Origin: Neelides folsomi
Taxonomy: Eukaryota > Arthropoda > Collembola > Neelipleona > Neelidae
Assembly: GCA_034687125.1 (NCBI GenBank)
Contig: JAQGBZ010000003.1
Location: 496,001 to 560,000 of the forward strand
Direction: 5' to 3'
DNA length: 64,000 bases
In this document: piece after piece, positions 38,065-47,970 of the stretch
How the letters are laid out: each line of letters begins with the position of its first letter
Numbering within the stretch: the stretch's first letter is position 1
Program-made: the position numbers and the translations under genes
The notes under the pieces: model-generated
Seen by the model: the letters and a program-made list of their open reading frames with translations, nothing else
Database searches by the model: none
What the model was told of the DNA's origin: nothing

Positions 38065-40122
38065 GAACCTTTAATATTTCTATTGACCTTTCAACTTGGA
38101 TAGTTGACGAAGGTTTGAACAACTTTAACTTTAAATTGTGTTTAATGACTTCTTTATATTATTATTGCAATTATTTCGTTGCTCTTCATTGAAGTCAAGC
38201 GAAGGTTTGAAAAATGGTTTTAGTACTCAAGCTTTTGCATTTTAGCTCCCTCTTCAATCTCGTGTTTACCATGAGATTCAACTTGTGCGTATTTATTTTA
38301 CGTAAATACTTAATTACAATGTATATAATTATTTTAATTATTCATTTACGATATATTTAATAATTTATAATAAAAGAATTTCGTTTCTTTTGAGTATTAT
38401 ATTTAAAAGGCATGTTCGGAATCAGAAGAATGCAAAAGAGTGCAATTTTACTAATAAAATATTATTACCTATAAATGCTACAATGTGGAACATGTCATGA
38501 AGTTGAAATTGGTGAATGTACATAATTCATTGCAAATACGAGAACTTGAAAGCTCCTAGTCAATTCTCAATACTACTTATATTTATTATGCGTATACCTA
38601 CATAAATTATAAAAGATAATCCCGTGTATTTACAAAGCGCCGTATGTTTAATAATTAATAATAGTTATGTTAGTTTAAAAACGAAAGATTTTGACTGGAT
38701 CAAGATACATACAACTATTATATGTATATTGTAAATGACGTATAACATTGATGTTAAAAATAAAGCTACTGAAATCTAACGATTCTCCTAAAGTAGTTAA
38801 ATTGTAAATTGCAGAACATCAATTATTTTAATGTCAATTCCCTAATATCTTATTGTATTACTGAAACCGATAATGTGTCAGATGTGTTCTTAATTAAATA
38901 ACTTATTTTATAGTTCCTTAAGGCGTTAAGGTTGAAGTATTTTTCTCGGTTATTCACAATTTAACTTTAATTTCGCATTATTATTTTATTTAATGAAACA
39001 AATCTATTATGTAAGTATATAAAAATTAATTTCTCTTAATTTGTCAAATCTTCGAGGATCAAAAATGTATTTAGGTTTTACGCCTTTTTTCAATTTAATA
39101 TATTATAACTTATAACTATTTGAAATCAGTAAAAATTGTATTTTAATGACGATATGGTGCTTTTAGTTTTTTAAGTTCCTTACTCAGCCATAAATTATGC
39201 ATATGGTAGATTTAAGTTAAATGGAAATCTTAAAATATAGACATTTCTATAATATTATTAAATACATAATTGCAATTGTCTCACTTGGTTGAGTTAAAAT
39301 AATATTATTCACTATTTTATAAAATGTGATGTGATGCTTTTTGTTTTGCCAATAAATGTTAAATGGACTTGTGAAAGTAATTAAATAACAAAAGAAAATG
39401 CAGCGCGAGTTGGAATATTTAGTATTTTGAGAATGGTGCAATGATGAAAAATAAATTATTGTTCTTCTTAGAAAGATATTAAAATGCAAGCTTTTACTAC
39501 TCAACATTAAATACGTTATAAATCATTTAATCTTAGATTTTTAATCTTTAGTGATCAAGGTGTTTCTTCATTGCTACAATTCTCATTTTTGTGTTTTAAG
39601 TTAATAGGTTTATTGCTGATTGTTTAAGTAAATTAAGTTATTTTGAATAGTAATTTGCTTTTAACGAAGGCGTTTGAACACCTTAAAATACTTTAAGCAT
39701 AATAGTGATAGTGGAATCACTCTATTGACATATGACACTAAACATTTTAACTAATTAGAAATCGAAAAGAAATGTTTAATATTTATATTCTATTTACATA
39801 TAGTTTAAATACAATGCAACATATTCGATGATCATTTCGTGTTTTAAGATTAAAACTAATTAATTGTAGTTTTAAATCATAAAAAATGCAGATTGTAGGT
39901 TGAACGGTTATGTACTTTTATTGACTTAAATCTTGTACTTGTAGAAATATTTATGATACATTTTGCCCACTCTCACATTACTTTGTACCAAATGCGTTTA
40001 AATAATTATTTTAGAACGAGTGAGATTTGCGTACATTGTAAAATTATACAAGGATATTTCATTAAATGTTAATGATATATAATATTGAAAAATGAATAAA
40101 ATCGAAGACTGAGATTTAACTA
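38065..40122. other. WNK 3' UTR and intergenic region
   Basis: About 2 kb of AT-rich sequence downstream of the WNK stop, with several AATAAA/AATTAAA hexamers. I see no coding frame with support and no clear repeat. Confidence 0.6.
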
Positions 40123-41363
40123 CCCTAATCCCCCGCAAGGTAGCCGCCCTCGCATACAACCCGCCCTCTCCTATTACCCGCAGGATGAATTATCCAAAAT
40201 AAATGAAATATAGAACCCGCCCTCGCCTATAAGCCGCATAAGCTACCTACATGATAAATAATGTCAGTCATGCCAAGTTTAACTATGAATTTGTACCTAC
40301 CATGTTTATAACTTCATTTTCATATTCGATCTCTCAATAACATAATACCTTAATATCTAAAATTAAAAATATTTTTATCAAAAAAAGTTTAAAAATGTCC
40401 GATCAAGGAAAGAAGAGCTGTAAAAGTTATCCCAACTTATTAAAATTAAAGGTAAGTGTTCAATTAAGAGAATTTTTATAGGATGTAAACTAAGATTCAT
40501 GTTTAATCAAAAATAATAATAAATCTTATACATAAATACAGGGTTGATTATTGCTATAAGACCACCCAAGAAGCTCCGATATCATGAGTTCTAATAACGT
40601 TAGTCGTGTGGGTTTTGGGCGGGAAGTTGTTTATACAACGACAAACTCGGTCAAATTTAGATCCATTAAAAAATTTGTAAAAATGGGTCCTAAATTTAGT
40701 GCTAAAGTTGAAGGTATGATTCGGGGGTTTTCCAAGGCCTCTTATAGTGAAAGAGAGATTGTGGAATTAATGAAAGAAGAAGGTATCAAGATTTCAAAGA
40801 CTGGAGTTCATAACATCATTAATAACAAAGAAAATTTAAATTTTGCATTGATTTTAAAGTATTAAACTAGTTTAATGATGAAGGGAAAAAACGAGAGGAA
40901 AAAGGCAGAGGTTTGCCAACACCACCAAACCAATAACCACGACGGAAATTGAACTCTCGAATTGACTCTTCTCAAGAGTCGAACAAATGTCTGAAACAAG
41001 AGTGGAACAAGATCGACGCTGCCAAGGCTCAAAGAGTCTACCAAGCATGGAAAAGAAGATGCCGAATGGTGACTCAGTTGGGTGGACAACACATCGAGCA
41101 AATTAACCAAATTCATTCCCATCGGATCTAGTTTAAAACCCGGGTAGTAAAGTGGTCTTATAGCAATAATCAACCCTCTGTATTTCTATAATGAATGACA
41201 ACAGTGGTGATGAGTTTAATGGTTGGGATTAAATTAATAAATAAAAATTCGTTATGATTTAATTGCAAATTTATTCTCAACTATAAGCCGCCCTCGCATA
41301 TAAACCACTCTGTTACCTCTAAATTTCACTTATAAGCCGCAGCTTCCTTGCGGGGGATTAGGG
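40123..41363 (+). mobile_element. Deleted pogo-like DNA transposon (host element of a nested insertion)
   Basis: The ends are perfect 18-bp inverted repeats, CCCTAATCCCCCGCAAGG at 40123 and its reverse complement ending 41363. Subterminal copies of an AAGCCGCCCTCGCATA-like motif occur at both sides. Coding remnants on the plus strand are a short N-terminal frame from 40395 (MSDQGKKSCKSYPNLLKLK) ending at a good donor, and a C-terminal frame after 41190 ending DNSGDEFNGWD and stop, typical of the acidic tail of pogo-type transposases. The middle is lost and is partly occupied by the nested Tc1-like element. I could not see a clean TA duplication on the right flank. Similar GC-rich subterminal repeats suggest kinship with the WNK-intron element at family level only. 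Confidence 0.7.
40539..41180 (+). mobile_element. Nested Tc1/mariner-like element, internally deleted
   Basis: Inverted repeats CAGGGTTGATTATTGC extended to about 27 bp (left at 40539, right ending 41180 with a 2-nt insertion near its tip), flanked by TA on both sides. The 5' frame (40584-40865) contains a paired-like helix-turn-helix (SKASYSEREIVELMKEEG, then SKTGVHNII), as in Tc1 transposases. The 3' frame (about 40949-41131) resembles the C-terminal Tc1 helix (CLKQEWNKIDAAK, then QLGGQHIEQI). The DDE core between them is absent. It lies inside the older pogo-like element. Confidence 0.75.
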
Positions 41364-41802
41364 CAAAAGCTATCTTATATTTTAATCTTTTTCTTTATTC
41401 ATAATTTTTACAATTAAAAAAAACGGCATCAACCCTGAGAGGCCTGAATAAATGTTAAATCATTTTCATGTTTGTAATAATTTAATGATTTTAATAACCA
41501 AAAATCCGCCAGAGATCTATTAAATTTAGTTTAAAATGGTTTAACTGTGCTTAACCCAAACAGTAAGTAATATACATAATGAATAATCGTTTTTCTACGA
41601 ACAAGAAGATTTATTTGTGGAACAATTTATTGAAGAAAGAAAATTGAAAACCAATAATTTATATAAAAATGTAATATAAAATTATAGTAAATTGTTAAAT
41701 AGTAGTAAATACATTATAAACCATTAACTTATTTTAAACATGGAGATCCAATTAAATTAAGTTTAAAACAAATTAAGTGAGTTTTTATAATAGTTGTAAT
41801 TA
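41364..41802. other. Spacer after the nested transposons
   Basis: About 0.44 kb of AT-rich sequence forming the 3' flank of the minus-strand gene that ends at 41803. Nothing recognisable. Confidence 0.55.
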
Positions 41803-42888
41803 CTAATCAACTCCAAGATCGAAGTGTTTGTAGTCACCTTCATCTTCTGAATTTTCTGCATCTGAATCTGGGAATCTCTTGGCATACAAATGATCTGACT
41901 CCGGGATGGAAAGCTCTTTCTTTTTCTCAACTTTTCGCTTCTTTTTAGGTTCAGGCTTGGACTCGTCAGTGGTTTCAATTTCAATTACCTGTTGAATGTC
42001 GTCAGGTAAGATGTCCGGATCTCTTTGTTGGGACTTTCCCTTTCCACTGTATCCAGCATCCGTGGAATCGTCTTCATTGACCTTTCTGCCGCTCTTCAGT
42101 TCCCTTCGAATATAACGTCGCTTGCGATACTTTTTGATTCGCAGGTCGTCGAGTTTCTCCGCGAGGACTCTCATGTTTGCCATTGATTTGTTGAGAGCCA
42201 CTTCATTTCGTCTCTGAAGTTCCTTTAAAGCCAAGAGAGCCTTTGCTAACTCGTAATTTCGCCTCCTTAAGATCATCATCTGATAGTTCAGATCGCATTC
42301 TTCTACTAACGAGCTTTCAAGATCCTTTACCAATGAAAGCATCTACACCACAATATAATTATTTAAGATAAGGTGCGATTTATTTATAAATGGCTTTACT
42401 TGTAAAATTATCGGAATAATAATAAAAACATACACGAGGAGTCACACCGAATGTAGCTTTGTAGCTGCAGTTGTTGAAGGGACTCAACTTTTTAGATAAC
42501 CTAAAATATAAAAACACCATTAACCAAAACTCAAAATATCATCTATTCAAAATATGCATTTATATATTTTTTCATTTCTCACGACTGCATTGTTCCAATA
42601 TAACTTTGTTGTGTTTATGATCTTAAATTCTATTTTAGTTAGGTTTTATTAAATGTAAAATTATGATTTTTGTATGCAATAAAGTTAATACCAGGATGAT
42701 CGTATGAGCTTTTTCTCAATGGAGTAATTATCCTTGTCGTTAAAAACCTTCGGTGAGATGTTCCTCAACTTCTTGTATCTCGCCATTTGTAGAATGATGT
42801 GATCACTCCAAATGTTGATCTTGTCCACGATCTTCCTAGCTTGCTCTTCTTCTGGAAGGCTCTCAAACTTCTCAAGGACGTTTCCCAT
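41803..42888 (-). CDS. Unrecognised helical protein with basic/acidic C-terminus, three exons, 267 aa
   Basis: I do not recognise a family. Minus-strand exons: 42888-42692, 42500-42434, 42342-41803 (804 nt). The N-terminal third has LPEEEQARKIVDKINIW and ARYKKLRNISPKVF. The middle is a helical, probably coiled-coil region (LVKDLESSLVEECDLNYQ, then ALKELQRRNEVALNKSMANM). It is followed by KKYRKRRYIRRELKSGRK, a likely nuclear-localisation-type basic patch. The last 70 residues are charged, with KPEPKKKRKVEKKK and an acidic DSDAENSEDEGD tail. KKKRKV matches the classical SV40-like nuclear signal, so a nuclear role is the best inference. It is divergent from SLC30A9 across about 0.54 kb. Confidence 0.7.
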
Positions 42889-43427
42889 CTTATTGAGGAT
42901 TAGCTAATTGTCCAATTAAAATAATTTGAATTGGAACAACGCGAACTTCGCTCTCACTTTTAGAGATAAATGGAGAATAGTGAAAGGGATGAGAAACGAA
43001 GGAAGCAAAGGATTGGACAAGGAGAGTTTTTAAAAACGCTCTTTTGAATCCCCGCTATTGCTCAATTTACATTTGGACAAACTTTAGAAAATCCTTGCGC
43101 CAAATATTTTCCATTAATTTTTTAATTGGATTAATAAGCACTAAAATTTTAATATTGATAATTTTGCACTGAGAGGGCCGGGTTGTTATAATCTACATTT
43201 TGAATTAATACTTGGGATTTGGATCGTCATCAGAATATTTTTTACTTTATGTACAAAGAGATAAATTGGGCGTTCCTCTAGAAAGTCAAAAGGTAATAAT
43301 GTAATAAACCACAATGTTAATTTTGAAATAATTTAAAATGATTAAATTAATGTTGATATAATTGAATATCATCATTAATTCTATCATGGTCATTTAAGTT
43401 TAATGAGTAGTGGAACTTAAGAGAAAA
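42889..43427. other. Divergent promoter region
   Basis: About 0.54 kb between the unrecognised nuclear-type protein (-) and SLC30A9 (+). Likely bidirectional promoter. The part next to the minus gene (42.9-43.1 kb) is less AT-rich. No repeat seen. Confidence 0.5.
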
Positions 43428-45969
43428 ATGCAAAGTTATATTACTAAACGTACATTTTCAACTAGGAGACTTTGTCACACTTCAGCAGTGTTTCGCCAAG
43501 AGAAATTATTATTGGCTAATTTATCGTCATTCAAACGATGGGAGAGAAGCGAGAAAGAGATTTCCAGATTGAGTCGCTTCATTTGGACGACGAGGGCGAT
43601 TGGAAGCGACGAAGTAAACAATATTCTCAAAGAATATAATAAATGCACCCCAACAAAACCAGTTTTAATTCGTGAAAAATTGGATTTTCTTAAAAAGAAC
43701 GCAGCTGTAACTAAAATCATTATAATCAAAGAAGGAGAAGTTAAAAATGACATTGAGAAGCCGCTTGAAATTTTACCAGACGAAGCGTCAAAATCTAAAG
43801 AGAAACTAAAGTTGAAAAAGAGGCAATTCGAACACGTATCTTTAGATCGAAATTTCATAACACCCGAGAAGGCGAGGCACAATTATCTTCTCAATTCTCA
43901 TGATCTCGATGGGTTGAGAACGACGATTCGGCGATCACCACATGGGGACTAATCTTCCATCGTTGTTTTATGGAGAAAGGACGTCATCGCCAAGTACGAA
44001 TATAAAATTTGATTAAATGTTTTCATTACTCTTTTAAACAATATCAATCTTTCAATTTTTATAACTTTCTCACTAAACATTAATAAACTCAATTTTGCGT
44101 AATTTGACTAAATTAGAGCTACGGAAGTTTGGGGAAGCTTGGAAGTGATCCACAATGAAAGGTCTAGAAGATTGGAATGCAAAGCAAAAATCGACGAAGG
44201 TGATGAACTCTTTACCTTTAATTATCAATTTTATTAAACATTGTGTATTTAACTGTAGTGAACAATATTTTTTTGAATTATCAGACATTTCACTCTTGAG
44301 AAATCTTATTTCAAAATACAAAAGACGTCGTGAAACTGAATGGGACATTGAAGAAAAAGAAGAATTTCATGATTCCAAGCTTTTAGTTGGTTCAGGGAGA
44401 ATCATTCTCGTAGCTATTGTCGTGTAAAAACCAAACAAATTAAGTACTTTTCTAACAAATTATGTATTTATCAAACTGACACATTACAATAGACATGTAT
44501 ACCAAATTATCAAATGAAAGAAATGATTCTGATGTCACTTATGTATAGAAACGCTTCAAACTTCATAATTAAATTATGGGCTTGTTGGATGACTGGTTCA
44601 CAAAGCATGTTCGCCGAAGCTGTTCATTCTCTCGCTGATACAGCGAATCAATGCATTCTTGCTTACGGAATTCACGTATCCGGAAAGCGGGCAACGAAGC
44701 TTCATCCTTATGGATATGCGAATATGAAAAATTTAGCATCGCTCGTTTCTGGCGTCGGAATCTTTTGCGTCGGGGCTGGACTTTCTATTTATCATGGAAT
44801 CCACGGGTTAATTACACATGCGACTCTACAACCAACTATGTGGGTATGTCATACATATCATATTATTATTAGCTTCTGACTTGAACAAGCAAAACTAATC
44901 AATTTTTTAAAAAATTAACAAATTAATCAATTTTGTTTATATATTTGGCGTATAGGCATATTTCTTACTGGCAGGAGCTGCTGTTTCCGAATCAGCTCCT
45001 TTGATAATGGGAATAAATGAGATAAATAAGAAGGCAAAATCGTTAAAAATTTCATTTAAAAATTTTGGTGAGTTTGCATTTAAAGAATTTAAAATTTCAT
45101 GTACAAGTTAGTGTTAACTTTAACTAATTAAAAATGCAGGAATTGAATTTAATAATTTAATTATTCTTTTTAAAAATTTAAAGTTCTACGAGGAATTGAC
45201 CCATCATTGTCTGTATTACTTCTCGAAGATTTTGCTGCTTTATTTGGTGTTGTGATTTGTGGAACTTGCATTGGATTATCAACATATTATAAAATTCCCA
45301 TTCCTGACGCTATAGGTTCATTGCTCATTGGGACTTTGCTAGGTAAAAGTTTCTTAATGCATCTGTACTCCCCTGCCTTGTAGACACTTTTAACATTATT
45401 GAACTTTTATTTTTAGACATGGTAATTTAATCAATATTTATGCATTTTGAGCTTGTGTTGCAACGTTTATTATTAAGACAAATGGCGCTGCTCTCGTTGG
45501 ACGTTCCATTCCAATATGTAGTCTCGAGAAGATGACAGCTTCACTAGAGTCAGACGTCATGATTCGAGCTATTCATGATGTCAAAGGCATTGACATTGGA
45601 AATAATCAAGTGAGATACAAGGCTGAAATTGATTTTGATGGGAAGGAACTCACTAGAGCGTATTTGGACAAACAAAACATCGAGGAACTTTTAAATGTTA
45701 ATATTTATTATATTTTTTCTATTCAATTACTTATTGGAAAATTTTTCATCATTTACACTTGTTTTACATAATGTTAAGATATGTAGGACTAATTTTTAAT
45801 CTACAAATAGGAAATTAAGAAATTTGATAAATTGGAGGATGTTGAGGATTGTTTTTTAAAGCATGGAGAAGCAATCGTTGATACAATTGGAGCAGAAATT
45901 GATAGGATAGAAATGCAACTGAAAAGAGAATTTCCAGAAGTCAGACACGCGGACCTTGAAATTTTATGA
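43428..45969 (+). CDS. SLC30A9: SLC30A9/ZnT9-like mitochondrial zinc transporter with one in-frame TAA, eight exons
   Basis: A cation-diffusion-facilitator protein; vertebrate SLC30A9 exports zinc from mitochondria. Exons: 43428-43993, 44117-44199, 44285-44423, 44549-44843, 44956-45067, 45184-45342, 45452-45696, 45811-45969 (586 codons). N-terminal Arg-rich sequence suits a mitochondrial leader. Family matches are NFITPEKARHNYLL, GLRTTIRRSPHGD, zinc-site helix EAVHSLADTANQ, LLEDFAALFG, VRYKAEIDFDG and the terminal VRHADLEIL, which nearly equals human VRHVDLEIL. In exon 1 a TAA at 43950-43952 interrupts the frame, yet the 14 codons after it (SSIVVLWRKDVIAK) align without gap to human ESFTVYLRSDVEAK. 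So the stop replaces one residue in conserved sequence. Options: base error, null allele, readthrough, or early pseudogene. Confidence 0.85.
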
Positions 45970-46309
45970 AAAATGATTGTTAATTTTATTTTTAAAATGT
46001 TTATTAATTTTTTGATAGTAAATATATTCGCACGCCACTCTGTAATTTATTTCAAAGATATGTTATTTAATTTTTCTTATTCTTACGATTAATTTTGATT
46101 TTCTCTTCGATCACCTTTCTAAAGTATTTACATTTCCAAGTTAAAATCGAGACCAAAGAAACATTGCAATTTTACATATATTGTAAATGGATTGAAATGC
46201 CATTTTTGGATTTTACTGATTTTTATTTATTTCGAAGTTTAGTTTAGTTAGGTTAATTTTTCTTAAAATTTCATAATGACAATGGCAGCTGAGAGAGACG
46301 TTTCCTGCG
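45970..46309. other. Short intergenic spacer, SLC30A9 to MsrA-like gene
   Basis: About 0.34 kb of AT-rich sequence. It contains an ATG at 46276 that opens a short frame overlapping the MsrA-like start in another frame, a possible upstream ORF. Nothing else seen. Confidence 0.5.
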
Positions 46310-47142
46310 ATGGTCTCTACTACGAACCAGACATTTGGGATGAATGGTTTCACCACTCCTGAAGCCATCATGGGTCTTGCAAATGGTGTAATTCGGACAC
46401 GAGTCGGTTACGCCGGAGGAACTTATATCAATCCGACATATACTCGATTGTAATTAACCTTAATCACTCATTTAGCTAATTGATATTAGGATGTTTTAAT
46501 TCATTATTAAGAACTATTTTCTTTCAATATAGAAACGATTACAACGAGACAGTTGATCTCGAGTTTGATCCATGTGAAACGGATTACAAATGTCTTCTTG
46601 ACCTCTTTTGGAAAAGTCACGACCCTTGTGTTCAATGCCCTCGCCAGGTTAATTTAAATAATTTTATTTATAATTTAATAATAATTATTACTCTTGATTA
46701 TGATCTAGTTTTAATTTAATATTGTAAAATTGACAAAATAATTAACATTTTTGTATTTATATCAGTATCACTCAATCATCTTTTATCATTCAACCGAACA
46801 ACGTGATCTTGCCACAGCAAGTTTAAAGAAAGAAACGGCGAGAAGAAATAAACCACTCAAGACTCGAATTTACCCCGCTAAAGAGTTTTACGAAGCCGAA
46901 GAGTAAGCAAATATCTTTTAATTTGTATTAATGTGTTCTTCAACGACTGGCCTCATTTTAATAACATTAATTTTAACTATTAATTAATTTTATCTTATTT
47001 GGATTATAATGTTTAAAGGTATCAGAAGTTTTTCCTCCAGAAGTATCCCTATCTGCTTCAATTACTCGACATCAAGGTTGGAATGACGCTCATCAGGTCA
47101 AGAGTAGCAGCTCGACTCAACGGATTTGTCGGTGGCTTTTGA
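46310..47142 (+). CDS. MsrA-like protein lacking the catalytic Cys, four exons, 171 aa to a TGA, 36 further codons in frame
   Basis: Related to peptide methionine-S-sulfoxide reductase. Exons: 46310-46449, 46533-46647, 46766-46902, 47019-47142. TFGMNGFTTPEA aligns with the MsrA TFGMGCFWGAES, so the catalytic Cys of GCFWG is replaced and the Trp is lost. The GDHTE motif is also changed (LNDYNETVDLEFDP). VIRTRVGYAGG, QYHSIIFYHS and AARLNGFVGGF are well conserved. Loss of the nucleophile implies no classical reductase activity. The frame closes at TGA (47140-47142), at the place where relatives have Gly. The next 36 codons (TPESFEREWNRLGL onward, to TAA 47251-47253) still look like the MsrA C-terminus. 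Single-base change from GGA, readthrough or Sec insertion are possible. Confidence 0.75.
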
Positions 47143-47970
47143 ACCCCTGAGTCTTTTGAAAGGGAATGGAACAGACTCGGCCTTTGTTGTACTGCCGTTG
47201 AATACGTGAGGAAGTGCATTATGCTCAACTGGAGGCCTAAAATTGGAGCTTAATATATTTTATGTCAAAATGCATGCTTTTTCAACGTCAAATTGTAAAC
47301 GCGTAGTAAAAATTTGTAATGCTGTAATAGGATTGCTTAATTAATTAGTAGCTTTACTTATTAGGTCATACACCTAATTACGATGAAATGTTTGTAAACA
47401 AGTCTATTTTGAATAAACAAGGAAGCTGTTGTAGTTGGTTGGATTAAAATACATGTATTTGATAGGATAATTAGCTTGGGGTAATATGTGATATTGATGT
47501 TTATGAGAGCTTAAAGTGAAGAACTTTTCTCCGGTTCAATAAAGCAATTCAAACGCTTGTCAAAGTCAAAATACGCAATTTTCATTTTCTATTGTATCTG
47601 ATGATCTTATCGTCCGCAGAGGTCAAGCGGATGATGGAGGTCGAGAGGAAGAAATCATTCTAATTAGTTTCAAGGAGGTTTTGACCCTCCGCATAACCAC
47701 AAGCCCCTCCTTTATATTCTGCATGTCTTTCATTGTTTTCGGTCAATGAGATTTTCATGTTGAAAATTGAATGTTCTTTTACATCACAGGAATTTACAAA
47801 TCCGTATCAATTTGCAATATTTTTAACAAATATCAGAGAGTCTTGTTGAAGTAACAGTGAACTTTGTTTTATTTTTATTTTACTTTTATTGCGAGGAGAA
47901 AATACTTCATTTTTTACAAATGAGAGAACAATTTTTTAATTCGAATTGAAATATACAAAATTAATTGAAA
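47143..47970. other. Post-stop MsrA-like codons and spacer before PAN2
   Basis: The first 111 nt hold the in-frame MsrA-like C-terminal codons up to TAA at 47251-47253. The remaining 0.7 kb is AT-rich with AATAAA near 47412 and 47540. A stretch at 47.6-47.7 kb is less AT-rich but shows no frame. No confident SECIS structure was recognised by eye. Confidence 0.5.

Noticed and set aside
43428-45969. Alternative genetic code to explain the internal TAA and TGA
   Set aside because: TAA, TAG and TGA all end other intact genes in the window, such as LPMO (TAA), SIAH (TAG) and the 201-aa gene (TGA).
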